From Brachynemurus nebulosus (taxonomy: Eukaryota > Arthropoda > Insecta > Neuroptera > Myrmeleontidae), in contig JAPWDM010000069.1 of assembly GCA_035578155.1 (NCBI GenBank), forward strand, positions 316,501 through 380,500: a stretch of 64,000 nt of DNA, written 5' to 3'. Shown here piece by piece: positions 1-10,431 of this stretch. Position 1 is the stretch's first letter; each line of letters starts with the position of its first letter. Under the pieces are notes generated by a model. The model was not told the origin of the DNA. It ran no database searches and saw only the letters and a list, made by a program, of their open reading frames with translations. The translations under genes and the position numbers were made by a program.

Positions 1-1713
1 CGCGTTGTTTTGCAAAACTATTAATAACAATTTCATTTAAATCTATATTTCTCTGAAGACAAGTTGAAATAGTCTTAATAATATTTTTGTGGGTGGGTAA
101 TTTATGCGGGTATTTTTGGCAAAATAATTTCTTCAACTCTTTTATTTTATGAAGCCACAAATCACTGGGCTTTATCAAACCACCAAAACTTAGCTGAGTT
201 ACCCAAGAAGGAAGGCAGTATGTATGTTCTTTAAAATTGGATTGAGAGTCAGACAGCTCTGGAAATGAATTTTTTAGCTTTTTAGCAATCCACCTAGCTA
301 AATATTTCAGACCATCTTCTGCCATTTCTGTGAAGTTTATTGAGGTTGTTGTTTCAGCAGAAGAGCTTGGTTCAGTACGGACGATTCTATTTCGTCAACA
401 GCTACGTTTTTTTAGGACATCTTTCAGTAACTGTGATAATAAAATATCTTCGTCTTCCCCTACTATAACGTTTTGCCCACTCTTGAAGTTCGTAATGTTT
501 TTCCCCATTAGTAATAATTTAATTTTATTTAAAGCGTTTAGAGGAGAAGGATGGTCGTGAACGCCACTTTTTAACCTAATTTGGGGAAAAAAATTCTCAA
601 GGACATCTTGATTTAATTTCTATCATGCCTATTTTTTAAATCTGTATAGGGACATTTTAAAAATTTGATTGAAATTAAAATACCTTTTTGAAAGTCTGCA
701 AATTTTGTTTTCCAACACACCTCGTGTTTTTAATTTCGTTATAAAACGAATCTAGAAATTGATTTTGTTTATTTAGATTAACTCCATAAGGTAGTTTAGA
801 AAACACCTTTACATTTAAATTACAGGAGTTCATGATATCAAACCATGTACATATTAATCTGTTCAATAAATTCCCTTGTTTTTATAGCAAGTTCGTTTGA
901 CACAGGCTGATATCTAATTAAGGCAGTGGCAACGGTATGAGACATTAGCTCAGACGTCAAGCGAACGTTTTGTCTCTCTACCCCTGTACAAGTTAAATGT
1001 TTTTCTGTAATTTTATAAAGTGAACTGATTTCATTTCTATTGTTTATTAATTCAACTATTACTTTTTTATTGATTTGGAATTGTTGATTATCATTTCCGT
1101 TTATTGTGAAACCAATATCTAAAAACCAATTTTTCGTTAATTTTAATAGATGAGGTGCATCGGCAAACATATGTGTAAATATTTCATCAAAAGAAATGAC
1201 ATATTTTTTCTGTTTCTGACAAACACTGACTTTGAACAGACATGAGTTTTAACACACCGGTGAAAATTCCTGGAGAAATGTGTAATTTTGCACTCCATTT
1301 TTGTAGTGTTAATAGACCTTAAAAAAAGAAAATCGTTTAATTTTTTGCTTTTCATAACTTAAGTGACACTTGAAAAGAAAAAACTTACAAGTGGATAGTT
1401 CATTTGTGATCTAATAAATTCATATGCCTTCGCGCTACAGTATCGTAAACCAAATGCTTTTATTAGTTCACTGCTAGTCCACGTAATTTTCTTTTTCGCT
1501 TTTGTAATAATACTAATTTGGTTTTCAGTCAAAACCGAAGAAAATAATTTTTTTGTCATACCTGTGATTTTTGTTTTATCATTTTCTGTTAAACGGAAAT
1601 TTTTCAGTTCCCGTTCTAAGTGTTTATTTTTTAAAACTAAATTTTTACATCGAAGCTGAAGATTATTGATTTTTTTAAATTTATCAATTTCTTCATGCAA
1701 GGAGATAGTATCT
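1..1713 (-). pseudogene. P-element-type transposase relic, C-terminal part
   Basis: Minus-strand fragments in several frames together match the order of a P-element/THAP9-type DDE transposase, which cuts and pastes P-superfamily transposons in the nucleus. From 1713 leftward: a Lys/Leu/Glu-rich likely coiled coil, then FGLRYCSAKAYEFIRSQMNY (about 1400-1460), then DAPHLLKLTKNWF (about 1130-1170), then a Leu/Lys-rich tail with YLARWIAKKL (about 270-320). Stops and frameshifts separate the blocks (1359-1713, 838-1170, 675-866, 1-330), so no product is expected. The reading frame at 1713 continues at 8110, across the inserted retrotransposon. The left end runs out of the window. Family assignment is from motif recognition, not a search. 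Confidence 0.8.
1700..1713. repeat. Left 14-bp target-site duplication of the R1-type element
   Basis: AGGAGATAGTATCT is repeated exactly at 8096-8109. The P-transposase frame reads cleanly across it when the 6.4-kb insert is ignored. Confidence 0.9.
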
Positions 1714-2097
1714 GTTCCGTAACACACTCAGGCACTTTGGCACTGAGCGAGTTGGATTCTTACCAACTAAAAAAAACCCCCACTTACTTCACCCCGAGTA
1801 TCGTGGTACTATCAAAGATGACATGACATCACGATACCCAGTATAACCAATACACACATACCCACACACAGGGACCCACAAAAAAAAAAATCCATTGCGG
1901 GGTGAAGTTCCCAGCCAAAGTTATATGATAAATTACCAAAGAATTATCAATAAAATAATTACAAATCACTCACTCACTACATAAGCAACCGACTTTATTG
2001 CGAATCCTAACTTATCAAAGTATCACGTATAATCGACGAAATAATGCATCGGATAAAACTTACACATCTAGCAACAAATATCAACAAAAACCAAAAA

Positions 2098-2290
2098 CAC
2101 CAACAATATGAGCAAAAGACTCATAATATAACAAATAAAATTACAAATCAAACAACAACAAAAGCAACAGTACGAGCAAAAAGCTCATAATATAACAGAT
2201 AAAAACTTACAAGCAAACAACAACAAGAAGCAACAATATGAGCAAAAGGCTCATAACATAACAGATAAAAATCCTTATGCCTAAGTAACT
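2098..2290 (-). repeat. Three tandem hairpin units in the R1-type 3' UTR
   Basis: Three units of about 65 bp. Each contains a short inverted repeat (GAGC, A-rich loop, GCTC or GACTC) starting at 2110, 2174 and 2240, followed by ATAATATAACA or ATAACATAACA. They lie between the ORF2 stop and the 3' end, where R1-type reverse transcriptases recognise their RNA. Confidence 0.75.
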
Positions 2291-2354
2291 TAAAATAGCA
2301 CCATGATATTGCGAATAAAATAAAACCTGCGTCTTTTAACAAAAACTTCCCCCC

Positions 2355-5290
2355 CTATATCCGCTGAACCTCCGCCTCAGCACGCTGCCGTGCCCTTTCC
2401 TCCAGCTCCTTTGTAGACATAATCTTGCCCACCATACCTCCTATTAACTTCCAGCTTATCCGGCTTTCCAACATTTTATCAACCATGTTTCCCACGGTGA
2501 TGGTTTCGCCTACCTCCATCCTCACCATAATACGTTCCCTTTCCCATCGCGGACAGTGGAACAGGGTGTGCTCCGGTGTATCTACATCCCCGCAATATAC
2601 ACAGTTGTCATTCTCAGTCTTCCCGATCCTGAACGTGTATGTCCTAAAGGACCCATGTCCAGTAAAGGCTTGTGTCAGGAAATAATTTGTCCTTCTGAAC
2701 TTACACGAGACCCATTTGCGCACATCCCCTATCAGCCTCTTAGTCCATTGTCCCTCTGCCACGTTTTCTTCCCACCGCCTTTGCCACCGATCCAGAGTAC
2801 TTTGCCTTCTTTCTGTCGCGCTCATTTCCCCCTTCCTATAGTACATCTCCCACCTTTCAATTATCATCAGGTCTATTGGGACCACTCCACCCACCACCTG
2901 TAGCGCAGCTGTGGACACTGTTCTATACGCGCTAGTAATTCCCAGGAGTATTTTCCTCTGTGATTTTTCAAGCATGTCCCTATACTTCTTATAGTACATA
3001 ACCGACGCCCACGCCGGCGCACCATACATCACCACAGAGTGTACCACTCCTGCCAAAATCTTCCTCTTTTCAGAGCTTGGTCCTCTTACCGTTGGCATAA
3101 GTCTTCTTATAGCAGCTGCAGTTTTCTCTGCTTTAGCAACAACAACTTTTACATGTTCTCCAAAGTTGAGATGCCTATCTATTACCACACCTAAATATTT
3201 AATGCTATCAGAGGGTTTAATTTCCTGCTCTCTTATCTTGAATCTCACATGATTTCTTTGTCCCCTTAATCCCTTTAAGACAATGGCCTCGGTTTTCTCA
3301 GGAGCCAAATTAAGATTATTTTCATCCATCCATATGTCAATTCTGGCCAGCGCGGTATTAACATAAGCTTCCAGATCATCTTTACTATCGGCCAAAACCA
3401 CCACTGCGAGATCATCCGCATATCCTATGCTGGTCGTAGTCTCCCCCAGGTCCAGCTCCAATACCACATTATACCCAATATTCCAGAGCAGGGGCCCAAG
3501 TACAGATCCTTGAGGTACTCCTGCCGCCACCTCCAATTCAATACCTTTGTCTATCACAAGTTTCCTATCTTTCAGGTAATCGCTAATCACCCTTACTAGG
3601 TATACCGACACCCCCGCTTCCATCAGCCTTTTAATGATTACACTGTGAGCCAGCGTATTGAAGGCGTTTTTCACGTCCACAGTAGCCATAGCGCACCATC
3701 TTTTCTCGGTAGTTTGCACCATATTCACTATCTTGTCTATAGCGTCCACCGTACACTTGCCCTTTCTAAATCCAAACTGGTTCTCAGACAAGAACCCCCT
3801 CTCCTCCAGCTCAGCCACTAGCCTATCTCTTATGACGCCTTCGTACAGCTTTCCAAAAGTATTTAAAAGACACAATGGTCTGTATGATGCAATATCTTCG
3901 GACGGTCTGTTTGGTTTAGGTATTAAAACCAGTTTCGCCACCTTCCAGATTACTGGGAATATTTGTTCCTCTAAATATTTATTAATTATATTTGTCACCC
4001 ATATTGGAGCAATTTCCAACATAATCTTTAAAGCTTCTACCGAAATACCATCCGGGCCCGAGGCCTTTCCATTTTTCATTCGCCTGGCTGCCCTCTGGAC
4101 TTCTTCCTGGCTCACAGTTCGGACCCTCTCTTGCGCTGCCGGTATAACCCAAAAGGTTTTTTCTCTCGGGAAAAGTTCTTCTGCTATTTCCCTTTTCTTT
4201 ACTGTAGTTAACCGATACATATATTTTCCTATTTTCCCCTGCACAATCCTATATCCCTCCCCCCAAATATCATTTTCAACCTCCTCGCAGATCCGATGCC
4301 AGTTCTCCTTTTTGGCTTGAAAAATGGCTCTCCTGAATTTTTTCCTATTTGCTTTGTATGTCCGCATCGTTTCCTCAAACTGGTTCTCACTCCCAGTCCT
4401 CCTTAGTCTAGTCACTTTTCTCCTGCTCTCATTGCATATAATGCGGTATTTTTCCACTTCCGCGTTCCACCACGCAGGCTTAATTTCCCTGTTCCCTCTT
4501 TTCGAACTAGCAATTTTTAGGCCTTCTTTGACTATTTTTGTACAGCCTTCCGCTGTCCCTTCATTGTCTTTCACGCCACTCATTCTTAGTTGTAAAATGT
4601 TTTTATATACCTCTAAATCCACCTCTCCTTTTTCCTCTCTCACTTCTTTCCCGGTGTCTATGTTTTTGATTGTGAAGGTAATATACATGTGGTCACTTAG
4701 TGTTTCCTCCTCCAATACTTCCCAGTTTACTATCCTTGGGGCGATGTTCCTATCACAGAGACTAATGTCAATGTGGGATGACGATCCTCTTCTGCAAAAG
4801 GTCGGCGCTTCCCCTTCATTGAGTACTAACGAGGTCTAGTTCTGCAACCCACTCTCCGATTAAATTTCCCCTTACGTCCGCGGCGGGCGACCCCCATAGG
4901 GGGGATTTTGCATTAAAATCCCCTACAATAACATAGTTTTTCCCTAACCTCCTGCCCTCCTCCATGATTTCATTAATCTTATCCTCATAGGCGATAGCGT
5001 TGATATTTGGGGACACATAGCAGCTTATAATACAAAGTTCGTCAAGATATAAACATATATACCCATCCGTTGGCCTAATCTTTTGGATTTTTAGGTTCCT
5101 ATTTACTAGAAACAACGCCACGTCTTCTCTCCGGTCTCTCGGCCAGTTTCTCTCCTAGCCATCTTTTTGTTTGGTTCGCTAATCGCCACAATGTCGGCCC
5201 CATATTCCCTGGCTGTTACTAAAGCCTTGTCCACAGCCGCCCTAGCCCTATTCAAATTTACCTGTAAGATCTTTAGGTTTGCCGTCTTCT
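2355..5290 (-). pseudogene. R1-type ORF2: APE endonuclease plus reverse transcriptase
   Basis: The N-terminal APE-like endonuclease is read from about 5290 to 4816. It starts near LQVNLNRARAAVDKAL and includes IVGDFNAKSPLWGS. A frameshift around 4820-4840 moves the frame to the segment running to 2355. That segment carries the end of the endonuclease (LSDHMYI), the reverse transcriptase with [30 protein letters not shown] and the catalytic YADD box, and a C-terminal CCHC motif (CVYCGDVDTPEHTLFHC) typical of R1/Jockey ORF2. ORF2 nicks target DNA and copies the RNA onto it. The 786-residue RT segment is uninterrupted. There is no RNase H domain. Confidence 0.9.
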
Positions 5291-7435
5291 TTAGGATTTT
5301 TGCCTCCTTCGCACCCTTTCATTTTCCACTAACTTCTTATAATGTGGACACCGCATGTTGTCCGCCCTATGTCCCGCTTTATCACATTTGAAACAATAGG
5401 CATCATTTTTACAATTTTTAGTTTTATGGCCTGTTTCCCCACATCTAAGGCACAGGCCTTCTCTGTTTGCGCCACTCATGCATCTGCCCGCTTTATGCCC
5501 AAATTCCAAGCATTTAAAGCAGCGCGCTATATTTATCCTCTCCCTTATATCCGCCTCCGCTCACCCAATTCGAATCTTACCATTCCTCACTAGCATCTCA
5601 ACCCCCTCCATCGGTACCTCAACTGTTGCCGTTTGGCTCTCATTCCTGTTTCTAACGATACTTTTTATTTCTATCGCTTCTTTGTCACTTTGGCATGTTG
5701 TGGCCACCGCATCTATTATTTCCTCTTTGGAGGCCTCTGCTTCTATACCCATAATTATAGCCTGGGCTCTTGGCATTTGTATTATAGCTTCCTTCACTTC
5801 AGTTTTCTCATTTATTTCCGTTTTAAGCCTCATGGCCATCTCAGTCTCCGGCACATTTAAAACCAGATCCCCCTTCCTTGTTTTCCTAATACTAGAAACT
5901 TTTACTCCGATTTCGTCGATATTGACTTTACTTTTGACTTCCTTCAGAAGTTCTGCAAATGTCCCCTTTTCTCCAGCCCTTATCACCACAGATTTGCCGC
6001 TATTCTTGTTTCGACTTGTCTTATCCATATTCTTCTCCTTATTGGACTTTGGTCCCTGCAGAACCGTTGCAAATTTATTGTCTATTATTATTTCCGCTTT
6101 CATTGGACCTTTCCTAAAGATATGCTCGGTTATCTTCCTTAAGTATCTTATATCTAGGCCGTCTTCCGACACCAGAGCTACTTCAGCCACATCCTGTGCC
6201 TCCAAGTATTCCTTCCCTCCCTTCAGGTGTTTATAGATAAGTTCAATATCGTTAACTCCTTCCTTGTTGATCTTCAGCGGCAGCACATATATCTTTCTCT
6301 CCAGCTCATTTCCCCCTCCTCTGCTAGTAGAGGTTTCGGTTTTCCATTTCACATATTCAGTCTTGCCCTTCTCTAATCCCTCATCCAAAATATCTAGGAC
6401 ACCAGGGTATCGCTCAGTTAAGGCTCTTGTTAGTCCTTTATTCCTTTGTCCATCCATATTGTGTAGCAAAAGGATATTTTGTTTTTTCCCAATTTCTATC
6501 AGGCCTCCGGTTCTGATCTCCGTTTTATAGATTTCCTCCTCCCACTCCATATCTATGACCTCGGCAAGGTTCTCAAAACCACCTCCTTGGTTCAGTACCT
6601 CCTCGATATCCACCTTTTTTCCAAGATTGCACTGAGTTCCTATGTCCCGTGTTTCTACTCCTATCGTTGCTGTCTGTGTACTAACTTCGGCCATATGCAC
6701 TTTGCATTCTAAAGCCTTAGTTTTCTCCTGAGTCTCCTGTGATTTCAGTAACTCTAGCATCCTTAGTAGTTGGGTAAACTGCTCCTTAATAATGGGATTA
6801 AAGTTGAGCCCCTCTTTTCTAATTTCCTCTACTAAACTCCTTGCCTGATTCACCGCAGCATCAGTGAGATTCTTTGATTTGTTGCATGCATTGTCAGCTT
6901 TGCTTCGTTGTGGCTCATCTTTTCCTTCTTTTGCTTCTTTTACCCTACTGGCCTTTTTCCGACTCTCCTCAGGCGAAGATTCCTCCCTCTGCCTTTTTAT
7001 GGTCTGGCTTTCTGTACTTCCTCCCTCATCATCAATGAAAATCACTTCCAACACCTTGTCCTTTGTTTCACTTGCCACGATTTCAGCCTTAGGCTTTTCA
7101 TTTTTCTTATTCGGCCTTTTTTCCAAGACTTTGGAGAGCCAATCAGCATAGTCCTCTTTAGGAAGTATCCTACCGGCACATGCACTTGACCTTTCTCTTG
7201 GCGGCGTCCTCTTCGTCATTTGGCTCCTTTTAAAGCCTGCACTCCCATCTTCTCTTTCAACAGTTTCATTTTGGCTGCTATCAGCCCTTCCCTCCAGAGG
7301 GGTGGGAACCCCGAGTTTTTTTGGCACTTTGGGATTATTATTTTCTTTATTAGACTTTTCCATAGTTTTATATATTTTAGAAGAAAAGAAGGAAAAAACG
7401 TGAGACGATACGGAAAGATCTCCATTTCCCCACAC
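5291..7435 (-). pseudogene. R1-type ORF1 (gag-like nucleic-acid-binding protein)
   Basis: Minus-strand ORF1 of the LINE. Residues 1-624 (7435-5564) are rich in Lys and Glu, with a highly charged N-terminal half. After a TGA at 5561-5563 the same frame runs on to 5291 and encodes three CCHC zinc knuckles: CFKCLEFGHKAGRC, CLRCGETGHKTKNC and CFKCDKAGHRADNMRC. ORF1 proteins of this clade bind element RNA and help target the particle to the nucleus. The in-frame TGA removes the knuckles, so this copy is probably inactive. A TGG-to-TGA change would explain it (inference). ORF2 begins in overlap with the ORF1 end near 5290. Confidence 0.85.
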
Positions 7436-8095
7436 AGTGGGGCAGAGTAGGTGCGGTTGCGACGGCCGAGTCCAAGGTCTCCGTTGGCCTCGGAAGAGGC
7501 CCCCCGACGTGCGCTACAGGGTCCCAGTCCGGTCGCCATCCGGCACTGTAACACACATCGCGATTTTTCACTGGTTGATAGGGCAGCCAGGGCATGTTGG
7601 CTAGACCGCCCCGGGCCCCTGTACTACCCAGCGGCCCAGGAGTGCCCAACCTGGTTTTCTCTCTGTACCCTCCGGACGAGAGGAACGTCAGCCCCCGCCT
7701 CCGCACCATCGGCCCACGGCAGGTCCACAGAAAAAACTTCACCGCTCCGTCTCTCGCTTCGCTCAGGGAGGCTTTTAAAGAGAACCCCGAGAAGCTCTTG
7801 ACCCCTAACACAGGCGTGCTTGCGGTCCCCGTTCCCAGACCACGTCTGAGGCTACGGTGTGTTGGTTTGATTTCGGGGTTTACGTCCCCTAGCCTTTGAC
7901 GACCCAACGCCATACCATGCAAGGCAACATGGGAGATGCCTATTTAGTGGCGGCACCGACTCGCCACGTCACAGTCGCTTCACTGAGCCTGTGGCATTTA
8001 CTGCAATGACCGGCCCCACCACGGGACCGCTCTACCACGCTCTCCGCTCCTGCTGTCCATTGTCCGCGGCTGCTTATTTGCCGACGCTTATTCGC
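7436..8095 (-). other. 5' UTR of the R1-type element
   Basis: This 660-bp segment is clearly richer in G+C than its surroundings and has no convincing coding potential, although several chance ORFs overlap it. LINEs of this type carry an internal promoter here. No core element was assigned with confidence. Confidence 0.6.
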
Positions 8096-8109
8096 AGGAG
8101 ATAGTATCT
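8096..8109. repeat. Right 14-bp target-site duplication of the R1-type element
   Basis: Exact copy of 1700-1713. Together they fix both ends of the LINE, at 1714 and 8095. Confidence 0.9.
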
Positions 8110-8374
8110 AAAGAATCAGTTTCAAAAACTGGAAAAAAAATCTTCCTTTCTAAAATGTGTGGAACAGATGTATTTATTAGCCCAATTGATATTTTCGTTT
8201 TTGACCCCCTGCCAGATCTGAATCCATTTTGTTAGTCTCCTGATTTTTTTTGGGAAAGCGAAGGTAACTTATCCCGAAATTAATTGTCTTCCCTCGAGAG
8301 TTGGTGCAATTTGGCATTAAGCATCGGATACACGGCATGTTTCTAGAAAATGAATTACAATCAACTACATACAT
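8110..8374 (-). pseudogene. P-element-type transposase relic, N-terminal THAP domain
   Basis: This is the N-terminal part of the transposase split by the R1-type insertion. The better start is the second Met at about 8336-8338, because it begins MPCIRCLMPNCTNSRG and gives the N-terminal Cys pair of a THAP zinc finger (C-x4-C here; the family is C2CH). It is followed by LRFPKK, as expected for the THAP loop. The later Cys and His of the finger are not seen before the frame breaks at 8177. Below that the frame reads into a segment ending DSLDTISLHEE, which joins the fragment at 1713 across the insertion. THAP fingers of P elements bind subterminal sites of the transposon; here the domain is incomplete. 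Confidence 0.7.
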
Positions 8375-9461
8375 TATGCAATTTAATTAGTAAATTTGTA
8401 AGTTTTAAATTAAGTTTATATGAGAGATTTTGGTCTTAAATTTTTTCTTTTAACATTTTTAATAATTAAATAATTTGCTTTTTAAAAAATACCTATTACT
8501 TTTTAAACTTTACTTTCTAAAAAACATTACACAAAATAATTTCAATATTTAAAAAAAAAAAAAAGAAAAATAAATTTAAGAAATGTATTGAGATTCTCAA
8601 TGTTTGGTTAAGTAACAAGTTAATAGGTAATTAATTATTCATTAATTTTTCTAAAAAAAATATTTGAGTTCGTCTCTGTACAACATTTATGCATAAAGAA
8701 TGACAAGGGCGAGAGAGATAAAAAATTATATTTTTATGAAAAAATAAGTAAAATACTTACTTCAATTAACAAAAAATATTTTCACAAAAATATTATTAAA
8801 ATACTTAATAAGAATTCATTTAAATACACACAAAATATCAGGAACAAATGTCAGAAAAATACAAAAATCTTTATTAATAACAAAAGAGGGTAAACTGTCG
8901 TATCCTTAACAACTCATACACTGATTGTAAAACTTTTGCAGACCGTAATATAATACATTGGCTTAATGGCATTTACTTAACCATTCTATATCTAGTAACC
9001 ATGTAGTTGATACACTATTTTGACAACTAATACACATATATTTATGAAGTTGTTGATGTCGTACAACGTAGTGTCTAAGTTAGTAAGGTTTCAGTTGATA
9101 TCTTATGATGTCAATAACCGTCAATGGATTGGATTGGATTCGATTACGAGTTTATTAAATTATCAGATGTTTTTTTTCAATCACTTTGTGATTTTTAATC
9201 TACATGTGGTTTTTGGTCATACTATACCAAAGAAATCGAGTGCTTAAAAGTTTCCGTTTAGCTGAACGATAAGTGAACATATGAATACTGCGTGTGTTGA
9301 AATGCAAACAAAAGTTTGGCATACGTAGTAATGTCTCACAAGCACTCGATAATATTTGAAATTGAAAAATTGTAACTGTTTCTCGCATTAGAGAGAGTAC
9401 TCCAGGGTTCGATTCCCAGCCGATCCGGATAATTTTTTCAATCATTTTGTGATTTTTTATT
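8375..9461. other. AT-rich stretch without genes
   Basis: No coding sequence is supported. It contains a dispersed repeat at about 9005-9110, similar to 52240-52350. It also contains two ~27-bp direct repeats (about 9173-9199 and 9433-9460) 260 bp apart, between which a tRNA B-box-like GGTTCGATTCC lies at about 9404. Confidence 0.6.
9005..9110 (+). repeat. Dispersed repeat shared with ~52240-52350
   Basis: Second copy of the repeat inside the long-TIR element. Here it stands alone, so it may be a fragment of the same transposon family. Confidence 0.7.
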
Positions 9462-9475
9462 TAAACTCCTATATT
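9462..9475. repeat. Left target-site duplication of the Penelope-like element
   Basis: TAAACTCCTATATT, repeated exactly at 14670-14683. Confidence 0.85.
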
Positions 9476-10431
9476 TCACGATGAATTTTTTCAACCTTCT
9501 CCCAAATTGCGTGGACTAGCTTTATAGAAGGATGGACGTAATGAAACCAATATCTTCTATTTCATAGCTTTTCTTTATTAAAATTGCCAAAATATTTTCG
9601 ATATGTTTAATATCATCTTCAGTGGCTAAACATCAAAAAAAAAAAAAAAATTTTTTACAACGTAATAATAAACAATAACATCATTTTTATATATTTACAA
9701 TTCTTCGTTAACTTATACTATTAATTTTTAGGTTATAAGCTACATATTGGATAGGAGGATTATTTATTTATTTTTGTAAAAACAACAAGAATTTGTGACT
9801 TAGTTGATATATAGGAAATTTTATGTTTGGAAGAATATCTATTTGTGTTAACGAAACAAACAAAACCTATTTTTTAATATTAGCGGATTTGAGACAGGAC
9901 AAACTGAAACAGTATGTATATTAAAATGTTAAAAAATTTTTTTACAATCTTACTCACCAGAAATTATCTAAATTTCAGATTGTCATTCTTGGATAACAAC
10001 CAACCATACCAACAATCCATTAGAACAATTTAACTAGTTTTTTTGCATTTCACATGGAAATTTGTCAATCGAAAAAATTTTTTATAAAATAATTACTTTA
10101 ATTTAAAACAGTTAAAAAAGTCAAACATATTTAAAATGTAAAATCAAAAAAATTTCAAGAGAATTTTTTTTAAATTATCACAGTTTGTACAATGTACTCC
10201 TCAAGTACATTGTTATTGGTATGGCAGCACAGTGATCAAATGAACTAAATTTGTAAATTTTTTGTTTAAAGATAAATTTCTCGAAAATTCTAGACAAAAT
10301 TAGTCCGGTCTCAATTTACATATTGGTATGTGTTTATTGTTTATGTTTTTTGATTACAATGTATTATATAAGCATCTTTTGGAAATATTGTTTATTGATT
10401 TCTATTATTATTATTATTTTATTTTTTTAAT
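9476..10431 (-). repeat. Pseudo-LTR copy 1 (downstream of the gene)
   Basis: This copy is nearly identical to 12908-13685, and in inverted form to 13686-14645. It lacks the ~25-30-bp terminal extension present in the other two. It ends in the (ATT)n run just after the gene's stop codon at 10414. Confidence 0.85.
9592..9626 (-). ncRNA. Hammerhead ribozyme-like motif, pseudo-LTR copy 1
   Basis: On the strand of the gene: CTGAAGA (9616-9622) fits the core CUGANGA. It is followed by a 5-bp helix GATAT/ATATC with a 5-nt loop, GAAA (9596-9599), a very short helix III, and GCCA/TGGC as helix I. Hammerheads are known from Penelope pseudo-LTRs. The helix I/III pairing was assigned by eye. Confidence 0.6.

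Larger units (their letters stand above)
1714..8095 (-). mobile_element. R1-clade non-LTR retrotransposon, nearly full length
   Basis: A 6.4-kb LINE on the minus strand with 5' UTR (7436-8095), ORF1 with three CCHC knuckles, ORF2 with endonuclease and reverse transcriptase, and a 3' UTR ending without a poly(A) tail. It is bounded by an exact 14-bp duplication (1700-1713 and 8096-8109). R1-family elements characteristically make 14-bp duplications and lack poly(A), but usually sit in 28S rDNA. This copy sits inside a P-element relic, so it belongs to a non-rDNA branch or is an off-target insertion. ORF1 has one in-frame stop and ORF2 one frameshift, so the copy is dead but young. Confidence 0.88.

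Noticed and set aside
3658..4839. Plus-strand ORFs of 171-220 residues, and 5478-6236
   Set aside because: Shadows of the R1-type ORF1/ORF2 on the opposite strand. They lack domains.
7377..7922. ORFs in the G+C-rich 5' UTR of the R1-type element, both strands
   Set aside because: G+C-rich DNA has few stops. No domain is seen, and the position is that of a promoter/UTR.
9380..9430. Functional tRNA gene
   Set aside because: Only a B-box-like T arm is present. No A box, anticodon arm or matching acceptor stem was found.
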